Notes under the pieces: model-generated
What the model saw: the letters and a program-made list of their open reading frames with translations, nothing else
Databases searched by the model: none
What the model was told of the DNA's origin: nothing
NCBI RefSeq assembly: GCF_001467695.1
Contig: NZ_LNYE01000023.1
Span: 248,459-295,369, forward strand
Length of the DNA stretch: 46,911 nucleotides
From: Legionella gratiana
Lineage (GTDB): Bacteria; Pseudomonadota; Gammaproteobacteria; Legionellales; Legionellaceae
Direction: 5' to 3'
Translations under genes and position numbers: made by a program
Shown: one piece after another, positions 8,126-17,541 of the stretch
Position numbering within the stretch: the first letter of the stretch is position 1
Layout: every line of letters starts with the position of its first letter

Positions 8126-9187
8126 TCAATGATATACCGGCTTATCATTAGGAATTTCGTTGTTAGCTTTATCTTTATTAGCGATAGCTTTTTTTAATTC
8201 ATCAAGAATTTTACGGTATTTATTTGCAATCTGCTCAATAGGATTAGTAGTATGAGCAGAACTAAGTTCGCTAGGGCTAATTCTAACCTCTCGAACAGCA
8301 CGTGGCGCATTTTCTGTAAGAGAACCATCTTTATGCATCCATCCAAGATCGATAAACGCTTTCCGACTTCTATTATCATGTTTTTGAGCGTGTAGCACGC
8401 AATCGTGAAGCGCCCAATTTTCATCTACCTTTGTATGACGCAATGAACTAAATGAACGCATATCTTTATCATAAAGTTCCTTATGCTTCGCTCTAAATTT
8501 TTCCAAAGATTCAGTTATCTGTTGTTGTGTAGAGTTATTAGTTAAAAGATCTGGATGCTTTTCCAAAGATTCAGTTATCTGTTGTTGTGTAGAGTTATTA
8601 GTTAAAAGATCTGGATGCTTTTCCAAAGATTCAGTTATCTGTTGTTGCGTAGAGTTATTAGTTAAAAGATATGGACGCTTTTTCAAAAACTTATTAGCAA
8701 TATCTTTAAAGAGAGAATCGACGTTTTCTCCAGTCTTAGCACTTACTTGGCAAAAGGATATACTTTCTCGTGTTTTAATAAAGTTTTGGGCTTCTTCAAG
8801 CGTAACCTGACGCCCGTCTTTAGGTATGTCAGATTTTGTTTCTACTAAGTAAACGGAATATGTATCTTTATACTTTTCGCACAAACATTGAGCTTTTAGA
8901 AAACTGTCTTTATCAGTAGGGTCATAAACTACAATAACTGCCTCGGAACCTCTCAAAGAGGTTGCATTACCTTTTTCTATCTTGGTATCCTTAATATTAA
9001 AAATTATTATTTTTAACTTTTTATTTTCGACATCTAAATCTTTGCAAATGAGAGTATCATTAAGCAAAGAGGACGGAAGATTTACAAATTTATTATCTTT
9101 GAAGCGTATGCTTAAGGCAGTTTTACCTACATTTTCTCTCCCAATTATTGAGACTTTCACCGCAGCACTATAATCGTCGTTTGACAT
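8126..9187 (-). CDS. Ras-like small GTPase with 20-residue repeats (effector-like)
   Basis: 353 aa from the ATG at 9187, chosen because AAGGAGA sits just upstream and a TATAAT lies at 9218-9223; an upstream extension to 9379 lacks both. Residues 10-170 are a Ras/Rab-type G domain: P-loop GRENVGKT (16-23), G4-like TKSD (117-120) and G5 SAK (149-151). The G3 box is degenerate: where WDTAGQE is expected there is FNIKDTK (63-69), so Mg2+ binding and hydrolysis are doubtful. Residues 171-230 are three copies of a 20-residue unit (LLTNNSTQQQITESLEK core). The last 120 residues are charged helix with no known domain and no CAAX box. Bacterial Ras-like GTPases with such tails are common among Legionella effectors; function here is inferred. 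Confidence 0.82.
   Translation of the reverse strand: MSNDDYSAAVKVSIIGRENVGKTALSIRFKDNKFVNLPSSLLNDTLICKDLDVENKKLKIIIFNIKDTKIEKGNATSLRGSEAVIVVYDPTDKDSFLKAQCLCEKYKDTYSVYLVETKSDIPKDGRQVTLEEAQNFIKTRESISFCQVSAKTGENVDSLFKDIANKFLKKRPYLLTNNSTQQQITESLEKHPDLLTNNSTQQQITESLEKHPDLLTNNSTQQQITESLEKFRAKHKELYDKDMRSFSSLRHTKVDENWALHDCVLHAQKHDNRSRKAFIDLGWMHKDGSLTENAPRAVREVRISPSELSSAHTTNPIEQIANKYRKILDELKKAIANKDKANNEIPNDKPVYH
8501..8680 (-). repeat. Three tandem 60-bp repeats inside the GTPase gene
   Basis: Units at 8501-8560, 8561-8620 and 8621-8680. The first two are identical over 60 bp and the third differs at three positions. The period is a multiple of 3, so copy-number change keeps the frame and alters the protein by 20 residues per unit. 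Confidence 0.95.
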
Positions 9188-9217
9188 CGCTATCTCCTTA
9201 ATTTGTTTTATAATTCC

Positions 9218-9223
9218 ATTATA
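9218..9223 (-). promoter_or_regulatory. -10 box for the GTPase gene
   Basis: TATAAT on the minus strand, 31 bp before the ATG at 9187. Together with AAGGAGA it supports the shorter start. No well-spaced -35 is obvious. Confidence 0.4.
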
Positions 9224-9507
9224 AAAAAACAGAATTAAAGCAAGGTTACTTTGAGATTCCATATTAGAAGTCGCATCATTCCTAAAATTTAACTCTAAAC
9301 ACTTGTTTGACAAGAGTGGCAAATCAAGAAGAAATTGAGAATCTCTCAATCTGCTCCTTCTGGAATGATTACCAATCAATTGATGATGAAAATAAATGAT
9401 GCATTAAAAATTCACTTGGATATTATTTAAAGAGAGGGCAGATAGTTCAGTTCTCAAAATGGTACATTCACGGAGTATGTCATTTTCTAATGAGCCAGAT
9501 AAAAAGT

Positions 9508-9598
9508 AGTCGTCATTGCGAACAAAGTGAAGCAATTGTAAGTTCAAATCTTCAACGCAGTATCCTTCTGGATTGTTTCGCCAAGGCTCGCAACGACT
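9508..9598. repeat. Palindromic dispersed element (TCATTGCGA...TCGCAA type)
   Basis: The ends AGTCGTCATTGCGA (9508-9521) and TCGCAACGACT (9588-9598) are imperfect inverted repeats. Inner arms (GTGAAGCAATTG / GGATTGTTTCGCC) also pair, giving a ~91-bp foldback. The TCATTGCGA / GAAGCAAT wording is that of a palindromic repeat scattered in many intracellular gammaproteobacteria and rickettsiae. The 9188-9629 spacer holds no convincing gene. Confidence 0.65.
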
Positions 9599-9629
9599 AA
9601 ATATACAGACTCCGTGCATACTAAGGATG

Positions 9630-11429
9630 TTATTTTTGCATCACATATGATCCTGGAGCATCAGGGAGTGATGAGTCAATATCCGGAGGTGGCACCAGTT
9701 TTTGTGAACTGTTGTTTACCAACCAATCATGCCAGGCTATCCACCAGGATCCCTCTTTTTTTTCTGCTTTATTCAGCCACTTTTTGGGTCCAATATAGGG
9801 CATGTTCTTTTTGTTTTCATGAATAAAATAAAAACGTCTAGGATGATTAGGTTCGCTCACAATTCCTGCGTTGTGACCGCCATTAGTTAGTACAAAAGTA
9901 ATATCTGTATGCATCATTAAATGTATTTTATATACTGACTCCCATGGCGCAATATGATCATTGTCAGTACTTACTGCAAAAATAGGTAAATGAACATTAC
10001 TCGGTGCTACTATTTCATCTTCTACGCGAAAATGTCCTTCTGCAAACTCATTATGAAGAAACAGCTTATCAAGGTACTCTGTATGCATTTTATAGGGCAT
10101 CCGGGTCGCATCAGCATTCCAGGCAAGCAGATCAATCATGCCTCGTTTCGTCCCTGTCATATAGTCATCAATCATTTTTGACCAAATCAGATCGTAGGTA
10201 CGTAACATCTGAAAAGAGCCGGCCATATGTTTGGGGTCCAGATAGCCTTTTTCCCACATCATATTTTTGAGAAAGTTTATCTCGCTCTCGTTAATAAACA
10301 GCATAAGTTCACCTGCTTTTGTAAAATCTCCCTGTGCTGCAAGAAGAGAAAGGCTTTTAAGGCGATTATCTTTATTTTTTGCCATTGCTGCAGCGACAAT
10401 CATGGCGAGTGTGCCACCAAGGCAATATCCCATCAAATGAATTTTTGTTTGAGGCAAAATATGATTTACAGCATCAATTGCTGCCATTGCACCTTGACGG
10501 TAGTAATCATCCATTCCTAGCTCTGCATCATTTTCATCGGGATTACGCCATGAAATAATAAAAACAGTATGTCCTTGTTCAACAAGCCATTTGACTAATG
10601 AATTTCTCGGGGATAAATCTAAAATGTAATATTTCATTATCCAAGCGGGTACTATTAGGATCGGTTCTTTAAAAACTATATTAGTTTTTGGCTTATATTG
10701 GATTAATTCAATCAAGTGATTTGTGAACACCACTTTTCCGGCAGTAATTGCCACATTCTTCCCTGGTTTGAATTTTTCAGCGCCAGGAGGAGGTAAACCT
10801 GCCAATCTTCTCAGTAAATGATCAAATGCAATTTGAGTACCTTGAATCAAATTTACACCACCTGAACGAATTGTTTCATTAAAAAGATCCGGGTTACTCA
10901 TGACAAAATTTGAAGGTGATAAAGCATCAAGTAACTGACGAATACAAAAAGAAACGGTGCGCTCCGAACGATGAGATAATCCAGGAACTTTTGTTGTAGC
11001 ATGTCGCCACCAATCTTCAATTTGAAGAAAAACTTCGGCATAGAAACGCCAAGGTATTAATTGCCAATTATCTTTATGAAAACGAACGTCTTTACCTTGT
11101 GCTGGTTGTTTCTCATAGATTAAGTGAGTAAAGAATTCAGGAGTATGCATTATCGGATAAAAGGCTAATGCGAAGAGATGTCCTGGTGATTGAGCTAATT
11201 GCAAAAGCCAAGCACAATGAGCGGTTCCTATTACAGCAGGACTCATTCCCATGGTAATCTTGCCTAGATTTGCTTGATATAATTTATTGATATAATAAAA
11301 AAAATCATCGACTTTATTTATATAGTCTGAATAATTCTGGGTATTGACTGTCTTGGTTTCTGAGTCTGCTTGCTTTTTTTTATCTGTTTGGGTTGCTGTG
11401 TTTTTTTTCACAAGTCCTTTTATAGCCAT
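9630..11429 (-). CDS. phaC: Class I poly(3-hydroxyalkanoate) synthase
   Basis: Polymerises 3-hydroxyacyl-CoA into PHB/PHA storage granules in the cytoplasm. The 599-aa length fits class I. The lipase-like box GYCLGG places the nucleophile Cys at residue 336; Asp491 (DNDHIAPW) and His519 (NGGHNAGIV) complete the triad, with the 28-residue Asp-His spacing of the Ralstonia enzyme. The N-terminal domain (about 50-260) and alpha/beta core are both present. The start at 11429 (MAIKG) has AAGGA 9 bp upstream; a frame extension to 11465 adds 12 residues with no ribosome site. No phaA, phaB or phasin lies beside it. It is transcribed divergently from the AlkB-type gene. Confidence 0.93.
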   Translation of the reverse strand: MAIKGLVKKNTATQTDKKKQADSETKTVNTQNYSDYINKVDDFFYYINKLYQANLGKITMGMSPAVIGTAHCAWLLQLAQSPGHLFALAFYPIMHTPEFFTHLIYEKQPAQGKDVRFHKDNWQLIPWRFYAEVFLQIEDWWRHATTKVPGLSHRSERTVSFCIRQLLDALSPSNFVMSNPDLFNETIRSGGVNLIQGTQIAFDHLLRRLAGLPPPGAEKFKPGKNVAITAGKVVFTNHLIELIQYKPKTNIVFKEPILIVPAWIMKYYILDLSPRNSLVKWLVEQGHTVFIISWRNPDENDAELGMDDYYRQGAMAAIDAVNHILPQTKIHLMGYCLGGTLAMIVAAAMAKNKDNRLKSLSLLAAQGDFTKAGELMLFINESEINFLKNMMWEKGYLDPKHMAGSFQMLRTYDLIWSKMIDDYMTGTKRGMIDLLAWNADATRMPYKMHTEYLDKLFLHNEFAEGHFRVEDEIVAPSNVHLPIFAVSTDNDHIAPWESVYKIHLMMHTDITFVLTNGGHNAGIVSEPNHPRRFYFIHENKKNMPYIGPKKWLNKAEKKEGSWWIAWHDWLVNNSSQKLVPPPDIDSSLPDAPGSYVMQK

Positions 11430-11723
11430 TTGGTTCCATCCTTTGAAGATAGATATCGATTTCATTGATATAAATTATAGTGTTATTTTGAACGTTTATG
11501 AAACAGGGTGCTAGTAATGATTGATTGAGTAACAATACAATCCTCTGACGAATCATCGGTATCTGTTTTTCAGGTTTATTTGGGATCGGGAAAGAGGATT
11601 GCTATAGAATCTTTTTGCTAAGAATGTAAAACTTTATATATAGTTCAGCTATTGCTATTATTTTATTATGAGTATTCTTTCTATATATCTATTTTATAGA
11701 GAAGATCTGAAGGGTGTTGAGCA

Positions 11724-12791
11724 ATGAGATTATCTAAAAAACTGTGTTTTATGTTGGCTTATTTACTAGTATTACTGCCTTTTATTGGTTTTCATTTCGG
11801 TACATTTTATACATTTTTTCCTTTTTTCGTGTTGTTTACAGTGGTTCCGCTCGTCGATTATTGGTGGGTTGATCCAAGTAATCCCAGCAGCACTGAAGAA
11901 CAGGAATTGCAACAAGATCGTTATTTCAAACTTCTTACTTGGTTTTATGTTCCCTTACAATGTTGCGTTTTGATTTTTTCAATTTATCTTGTCGCTCATT
12001 ATTCCTTAAGTTTCATTGAATTGATTGGATTTAGTTTGTCAATTGGTCTTCTTACTGGTGGAGTAGGGATTACTCTTGCCCATGAACTTATGCATAAAAA
12101 CTCCCTGATTGATCAAACTCTAAGTAGAATTTTATTAGTAACTGTATGTTATGGCCATTTTTTTATTGAGCATGTTCGGGGACATCATGTTCATGTTGCT
12201 ACACCTAAAGATCCAGCGACATCGCGGTTAGGAGAAAGTTTATATCAGTTTTTACCACGAACGCTTGTCGGATCTTTTCAATCTTCTTGGTTAATTGAAC
12301 GGAAGCGTTTAGAACGTTTAGGGTATTCAAGTTACCATTTAAAAAATCAATTTTGGTGGATAATTAGTGCTCCGATTATTTTGGCGTTGGCTATTTTCGG
12401 TTATGGCGGTTGGCGCACTTTTTGTTTTTTTATTCTTCAAGCGTTGACTGCTATTTTACTGCTTGAGATTATTAACTACGTGGAGCACTATGGGTTAGAA
12501 CGTAAGAAACTAGCAAATGGATATTACGAAAAAGTTTCTCCTCAACATTCATGGAATGCAAATCATTGGCTCAGTAATATGCTTCTTTTTCATTTGCAAA
12601 GACATTCTGACCACCATACCTATGGTGCCCGTCCCTATCAGATATTAAGGCATATTGATTCAAGTCCGCAATTGCCTTCTGGATATCTAGGAATGATGAT
12701 TCTAGCGCTTTTCCCGCCATTATGGCGACGAGTTATGGATAAGCGAGTAATTGCCAAGCGAGCGGAAGCGACTATAAATAGTACTTTATAA
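11724..12791 (+). CDS. alkB: AlkB-type membrane di-iron alkane/xylene monooxygenase
   Basis: 355-aa integral membrane non-haem di-iron monooxygenase that would hydroxylate a terminal methyl group of an alkane or related lipid. All His motifs are present: HELMHK (120-125), EHVRGHHVH (149-157), NYVEHYGLER (about 252-261) and LQRHSDHHTYGARPY (292-306, His294/297/298). Four to six hydrophobic segments surround them. The enzyme needs rubredoxin and a reductase; neither is in the window. The pairing with phaC across a ~290-bp divergent spacer hints at carbon-storage or lipid use, which is inference. Substrate range cannot be read from sequence. Confidence 0.85.
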   Translation: MRLSKKLCFMLAYLLVLLPFIGFHFGTFYTFFPFFVLFTVVPLVDYWWVDPSNPSSTEEQELQQDRYFKLLTWFYVPLQCCVLIFSIYLVAHYSLSFIELIGFSLSIGLLTGGVGITLAHELMHKNSLIDQTLSRILLVTVCYGHFFIEHVRGHHVHVATPKDPATSRLGESLYQFLPRTLVGSFQSSWLIERKRLERLGYSSYHLKNQFWWIISAPIILALAIFGYGGWRTFCFFILQALTAILLLEIINYVEHYGLERKKLANGYYEKVSPQHSWNANHWLSNMLLFHLQRHSDHHTYGARPYQILRHIDSSPQLPSGYLGMMILALFPPLWRRVMDKRVIAKRAEATINSTL

Positions 12792-12833
12792 CTCAATTTT
12801 GATCGTTCTAAGATATAGAGGAGCTGTCTCATA

Positions 12834-14258
12834 CTATTTTAGAGGTGCGACCCCATCCCTAGAACTCTCACTATCGTCATCTCCAAGTATTTTATTTGCC
12901 TGACTTTTATCTTTATGGATCTTTGTTTTAGGCCCCAGAAAATTATTCTCAGGCGGAGGCGCGTTTGGAGGCACGTTTGGAGGTGCAGATGTTTGTTCTT
13001 GATTCAATTTCAATGGATTAGAGTCATTATTTTCTTTGCTAGACTCATGAATCTTGGACGTATTCTCAAGTTCTTTGTGCAAGGTATGTTCTACAGTGTC
13101 ACCTTCAGGAGTGAGAGACTGAGCAATAATATATTCAGAACTATGTTTTGTTTTTGCTTTAATATCCTGAGCTTGATGTAATGCGTCTTGTGCTTTGGTT
13201 TGAGATTTTTGGGCTTGATAATTTTTAATGCGGTTGACTGTAAATGAGCCGAGAAGGATAGAAACGGTGAGAACACTTGCAGTCAGCATCAATATGCCTC
13301 CTATGGGTGCAGCAGGTGTTAGCATTAAAATTGCGCCAACTAGAGCTAAAATACCAGCACTAACGTATATTCCTTTTCTTGCTAGTTCCCACCGACTGGT
13401 TCGTTTTTCTTGAAGATCTAAAAGTTTAGAGCTTTGATTAGCAAAAACAATGCTTTTACTTTCTATTTCTTTACTTACGAACGCCAAATGATCCGATGAT
13501 CTTTTGAGTTCTGATTTTAGGCTTTTAACTTTTTGTGCATCAATGATTAAGGACGGTTTATTAAGCTCCTCCATGAGTTGTTTTTTGAGCTTTGAAATTT
13601 TATTGACTTCCTGATCAAGAATATTTTCTAAATCATTAAGCTCTTGCTCTAGGCGATGTACTTCTTTTTCTAATGCTTTTCTTTCTCGCCATTCATGAAA
13701 ATAATTAAATGCGGTTTTACCCAAAGCTATAGCAGTAGTCGTTAATACAAAAGCTCCAACTCCTATAGGTCCTCCTACTGCAGCAATTGCTAATGATCCA
13801 AGTACAATAGTGGCAATAGAAAGCCCCATAAGTATTGCCTCATTAGGCTTGGGTTTTCTCTTTTCTAAAGCACAGATAAGAGGAATAGTAACAAACCCCA
13901 GTATACCCGTTATTAAAGCACCAATGCCTCCGCCGTGGATCATTGATTTGGATGCTTGCTCCGAAATGTGAATAAATGTATGAGCGTTATCAGCAAGTTC
14001 ACCGAATAGTTTGGTGATTTCATTACCCTGACCGGTGAGCTCCATAATTTGATCAAATATTGCAATTTTTTTAGCACGCTCAATTGCTAGTTTTTCACCC
14101 TGGCTGACATGTTTCTGAAGACGGATCATATCCAGCTCAGCAAAATAAGCTTGTAAAAGACATTTAATCTTTTTTGCTTTTAAAGCGTTTTCGATTGATT
14201 TTATAGTTTGCTGGTCAATGGCTAATTGTGCTTGTACGTTTTTTTGAGATGGAGTCAT
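12834..14258 (-). CDS. Coiled-coil membrane protein with Pro-rich acidic tail (effector-like)
   Basis: An unrecognised 474-aa protein. Order of parts: charged helix (1-105); two hydrophobic Gly/Ile stretches (about 108-130 and 140-180); a long coiled coil with a heptad pattern of Leu and charged residues (about 190-295); a third hydrophobic stretch (about 302-345); then a low-complexity tail containing SAPPNVPPNAPPPENN and a final Ser/Asp-rich segment. No signal peptide. The architecture resembles membrane-associated type IV effectors, as does its lack of a bacterial family. GAGA precedes the ATG. It converges on the AlkB gene with a 42-bp gap. Confidence 0.72.
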   Translation of the reverse strand: MTPSQKNVQAQLAIDQQTIKSIENALKAKKIKCLLQAYFAELDMIRLQKHVSQGEKLAIERAKKIAIFDQIMELTGQGNEITKLFGELADNAHTFIHISEQASKSMIHGGGIGALITGILGFVTIPLICALEKRKPKPNEAILMGLSIATIVLGSLAIAAVGGPIGVGAFVLTTTAIALGKTAFNYFHEWRERKALEKEVHRLEQELNDLENILDQEVNKISKLKKQLMEELNKPSLIIDAQKVKSLKSELKRSSDHLAFVSKEIESKSIVFANQSSKLLDLQEKRTSRWELARKGIYVSAGILALVGAILMLTPAAPIGGILMLTASVLTVSILLGSFTVNRIKNYQAQKSQTKAQDALHQAQDIKAKTKHSSEYIIAQSLTPEGDTVEHTLHKELENTSKIHESSKENNDSNPLKLNQEQTSAPPNVPPNAPPPENNFLGPKTKIHKDKSQANKILGDDDSESSRDGVAPLK

Positions 14259-14329
14259 TCTTCATTTCTCGGATTGCTGCTTATTACTAATAGTTTAGAA
14301 TAAAATATAAGTTTATTGTGAGGATAACC

Positions 14330-14352
14330 CCTCATAACATTCACTTATGAGG
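14330..14352 (-). terminator. Hairpin at the end of the metallophore operon
   Basis: An 8-bp perfect stem (CCTCATAA / TTATGAGG) with a 7-nt loop directly follows the MFS stop at 14357 on the minus strand. Only a short GGGGTT follows, so termination would be weak or Rho-assisted. Confidence 0.35.
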
Positions 14353-14356
14353 AAAC

Positions 14357-15733
14357 TCAGAGCAAATTATCCCCATCGGAATTTTGTAGTTTTAAAAATG
14401 GGATTTGGCCCATTAAACTAATCACAGCAATGCAGATAAAAGCTGCATGAAAGGAGGTCATAGTAAAGGTACCAAATGAATAATTGAAGAGATGTATGCT
14501 CCCCGCAGCGATAGAAACTCCGAGCGATACGAATAATTGTTGAGTCGTACTGTTTAAACTGGTTGCCGCGGCATATTTCTCGTTCTCAATGTCTGAAAAA
14601 CATAATACATTGAGCAACAATAGAACAATGGCAGAAAAAAAACCTAGTGCAATCATAACCATCCATGCAAACACATTCGCTTGCTCAATGAAGCATAACA
14701 ACACAGTAGCCAGACAGGTTCCAAAGTTAGACCAAAGTAGTGTTCTTTTGAATCCGAATCTTTTTAGGTATCGAGTAATAAAAATTCGGCTAAATAGATA
14801 TCCGATGGCCATGGAGGAAATTAATAAACCACTTTCAGAAGGCGACATAGACAAAGAGAGTTGTAAATACAGCACAATAATAAATGCTCGTGCACCTAAG
14901 GTAATGCGACTTAGGGCACTACTAAAAAAACACAGTTTATAAGTTCGAATTTGAAACAATTTGAAATGGATAATCTGATGTTCTGATTTGCTTTCGATAA
15001 TTAGATAAATAACAAAACTCATTATTATAACCATTAGAATTAGCAACTGAGTGATGCTGCTGGTGATTTCTGATGTGGTGTCTAACCAGTACGCCGTAAT
15101 GGCTAAAAATAGAGCTAGAGAAACAAAAGAAGGCCAATTAAAGGGTTGGGTTGATTGAGTATAATTGTCAACGAAACGCCAAGTCGCGAATAACATCAAA
15201 AGAGCAAAGGGAACGTTCACATAAAAGATAGAGCGCCAACTTAAATGGCTGACTAATAATCCTCCAATATAGGGGGCTAATAAAGGGCCTAATAATAAAG
15301 GCATGGAAATGAACATATACACTTTGACCAATTCTTGTTTGGAAAATACTCGTAACATCAATAGTCGACCTACGGGGACTAATAAAGCCCCTGCGACCCC
15401 TTGTAAAATACGAAAGCAAGTGAGTTGTACTAAAGAAGTTGCCCAACCGCATAATAAAGAAAATAAGCCAAAGGAAAAAATTGCGATCATCAAAATGATT
15501 TTAGTACCGAATTTATCAGCTAAATAACCACTAATGGGAATAAAAACAGACAAACTAATTAAATAACTTGTAATGGGGAGCTTTAAACTCAGGGCGGAAA
15601 CTCCCAAAGATTGTGCCATAGCTGGAATAGCTACATTTAGAATATTGGTATCAATGCTTTCCATCATCATCATAGTACCAATAATAACTACAGCAAATAA
15701 TTGTTTGGTAGAATAGTTCGATAATTGCAACAT
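14357..15733 (-). CDS. MFS exporter, DHA2/EmrB-like; probable metallophore exporter
   Basis: 458 aa with about 14 hydrophobic segments, the DHA2 layout. The first helix shows ESIDTNILNVAIPAMAQSLG, the (D)TxIxNVAxPxI signature of EmrB/QacA proteins, and motif A follows as GYLADKFGTK. It is last in the leftward Fur-controlled gene run, 52 bp after the ATPase gene. MFS pumps of this class export siderophores in several systems, so export of the product of the neighbouring enzymes is the natural reading. A general drug pump that happens to be adjacent cannot be excluded. Confidence 0.88.
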   Translation of the reverse strand: MLQLSNYSTKQLFAVVIIGTMMMMESIDTNILNVAIPAMAQSLGVSALSLKLPITSYLISLSVFIPISGYLADKFGTKIILMIAIFSFGLFSLLCGWATSLVQLTCFRILQGVAGALLVPVGRLLMLRVFSKQELVKVYMFISMPLLLGPLLAPYIGGLLVSHLSWRSIFYVNVPFALLMLFATWRFVDNYTQSTQPFNWPSFVSLALFLAITAYWLDTTSEITSSITQLLILMVIIMSFVIYLIIESKSEHQIIHFKLFQIRTYKLCFFSSALSRITLGARAFIIVLYLQLSLSMSPSESGLLISSMAIGYLFSRIFITRYLKRFGFKRTLLWSNFGTCLATVLLCFIEQANVFAWMVMIALGFFSAIVLLLLNVLCFSDIENEKYAAATSLNSTTQQLFVSLGVSIAAGSIHLFNYSFGTFTMTSFHAAFICIAVISLMGQIPFLKLQNSDGDNLL

Positions 15734-15785
15734 ATTTATAGACTCTCAATCGTACATTAAATGTGACAGTTGGTGAAAACGGTTT

Positions 15786-16577
15786 TTAACTGTCTTGGGT
15801 TTCTGCTACTCCATGTATGGTTAATGAGGTTCCTTGAATTGGGTTGTGTTTGAGCTCCACCTGAATACCAAACACGTTCTCAAATAATTGGGGATCGAGG
15901 TTAGGCTGAATGGAGTTCTGATGGATCAGTCTACCTTGATCAATAATTATCAGATAATCGGCAAATTGAATAACTTGTGGGATGTCATGTAATACAACCA
16001 CAATAGTTTTGCCCAAATCTCGTTTTAGCTTTTGCAACAGTAACAAAGTTTCTAATTGGTGGCGTATGTCTAAAAAAGCGGTGGGTTCATCTAATAACAA
16101 AACATCGCTATTTTGGGCAAGTGCCATAGCAATCCAAGCACGCTTTTGCTGTCCTCCAGATAATTTAGACAGACAATGATCACTTTTATCTTCTAAATTC
16201 ACTTGTTTTATAGCCCACTGGATTTGGTCATGATCGGTTTCATTTAAACCAAACCATGCCTGATGGCTAAAACGTCCAAAGCTGACTAATTCTTTAACGG
16301 TCATTGATCCTGGGGCTTCAGGATTTTGCATTAAAAAAGACATTTTGCGAGCCAATTGTTTTCGGTTATAAGAATGGATAGGTTGTTTATCAATGTATAT
16401 TTTGCCGCTCTGTGGTTTCATTAAACCGGATAGGGTTTTTAAAAGTGTCGACTTGCCCGAACCATTGGGCCCAATAATTGCAGTTACTTGATGTGCAGGA
16501 ATTGTTACGCTTAAATTTTTAATAATATGATTGCGATCTAAAAAAACATTGAGATCTGTTGCATTAATTTCAACCAT
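15786..16577 (-). CDS. FhuC/FepC-type ATPase of a siderophore ABC importer
   Basis: 263-aa nucleotide-binding subunit. Walker A GPNGSGKST, Q-loop QNPEAPG, signature LSGGQQKR, Walker B VLLLDEPTAFLD and the switch His (VVLHDI) are all intact, so it should be active. The FhuC/BtuD type is supported by the two FecCD permeases upstream; it overlaps the second by 8 bp, implying translational coupling. It would power periplasm-to-cytoplasm uptake of a ferric chelate bound by the protein encoded at 20134. Confidence 0.93.
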   Translation of the reverse strand: MVEINATDLNVFLDRNHIIKNLSVTIPAHQVTAIIGPNGSGKSTLLKTLSGLMKPQSGKIYIDKQPIHSYNRKQLARKMSFLMQNPEAPGSMTVKELVSFGRFSHQAWFGLNETDHDQIQWAIKQVNLEDKSDHCLSKLSGGQQKRAWIAMALAQNSDVLLLDEPTAFLDIRHQLETLLLLQKLKRDLGKTIVVVLHDIPQVIQFADYLIIIDQGRLIHQNSIQPNLDPQLFENVFGIQVELKHNPIQGTSLTIHGVAETQDS

Positions 16578-17541
16578 AATAGTTCCTGTGCATTGTTTTT
16601 AATAAATAGAGAAAAAAGGGTGTCCCTATAAAAATTAAGACAATTCCTATGGGAATTTCTAGAGGATAGAAAAGCACGCGACTGATTAAATCTGCTCCGA
16701 GGACTAAACTGCAACCAATCAATAGAGAACCATATAAATTATAGCGATGACTATGTCCAAAGAGCATTCGCGACATATTTGGGGCAATAAATCCAATGAA
16801 TCCTAAACTACCGCAAGTGCTTATGGCACTTGCTGACATATATAATGCTAAACCAATGAAAAAAATTTGCCAAAATCTTAGTTGTAGTCCAATCGATCGA
16901 GAAATATCCGCATGAAGCATGATGACATCCAAATAGGGGGCACTGAATAAACAGAGGGTGATACTAATGAGAACGGAATAAGTCATAAAACCCAGCTGTT
17001 GCCAACTGGCTTGGTACAAAGTTCCATTTAAAAAATGTAAGAGGGTATGAATATTTTCCTTAGATTCAATTACTAAAAATTGACTCAATGCTTTAAATAA
17101 AATACTCAGTGCAATACCAATAATAATTAAACGTGTGTTGTTGATTTGTCGATTGCTTGTACTTAGTAGCGTTGTTAATCCAAAACCAATGAGCGCTCCC
17201 ATTAACGCATATCCTAATAGACCATGCTGATTATCAAAGAGATTAGAAAAAAATAAAATGGCGAAAATTGCGGTAGCATTAATTCCCAAGATATCTGGAG
17301 AAGCTACTGGATTTTTGTGTACTGCTTGAAAAATACTGCCCGCCAAAGCGAATAATGCTCCGGCATAAAGGCTGATGATTAAACGCGGCATTCTCATGTC
17401 AAAGAGGATGAAATAATTACTCTTATCCATTTGACTCATTTGCCATAAGTCATGCAATGCAAATGTTGTTTTGCCAAAAAGTAGTGTAGCAATCGATAAA
17501 GCAATGACCACAGCAACTAATAGGATTATTTTAAAAAACAT
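16570..17541 (-). CDS. FecCD-family permease, second subunit
   Basis: 323 aa with about 9-10 membrane helices. Conserved FecCD sections are visible: MRMPRLIISLYAGALFALAG near the N-terminus, NPVASPDILGI, CGSLGFIGFIAPNMSRMLFGHSHR (the coupling region to the ATPase) and EIPIGIVLIFIGTPFFLYLL at the end. The ATG directly abuts the stop of the preceding permease gene. With its partner it forms the heterodimeric channel of a ferric-siderophore or cobalamin-type importer; the Fur box points to iron. Confidence 0.93.
   Translation of the reverse strand: MFFKIILLVAVVIALSIATLLFGKTTFALHDLWQMSQMDKSNYFILFDMRMPRLIISLYAGALFALAGSIFQAVHKNPVASPDILGINATAIFAILFFSNLFDNQHGLLGYALMGALIGFGLTTLLSTSNRQINNTRLIIIGIALSILFKALSQFLVIESKENIHTLLHFLNGTLYQASWQQLGFMTYSVLISITLCLFSAPYLDVIMLHADISRSIGLQLRFWQIFFIGLALYMSASAISTCGSLGFIGFIAPNMSRMLFGHSHRYNLYGSLLIGCSLVLGADLISRVLFYPLEIPIGIVLIFIGTPFFLYLLKTMHRNYYG

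Noticed and set aside
8501..8680. Regular 60-bp repeats that might look like a CRISPR array
   Set aside because: The units are contiguous, have no spacers, and are in frame within the GTPase gene.
9404..9619. 71-aa minus-strand reading frame
   Set aside because: It lies largely within the palindromic repeat at 9508-9598 and has no ribosome site or family.
11538..11601. Inverted repeat CAATCCTCT / AGAGGATTG between phaC and alkB
   Set aside because: The arms are 9 bp with a 46-nt loop, within what chance gives in this composition.
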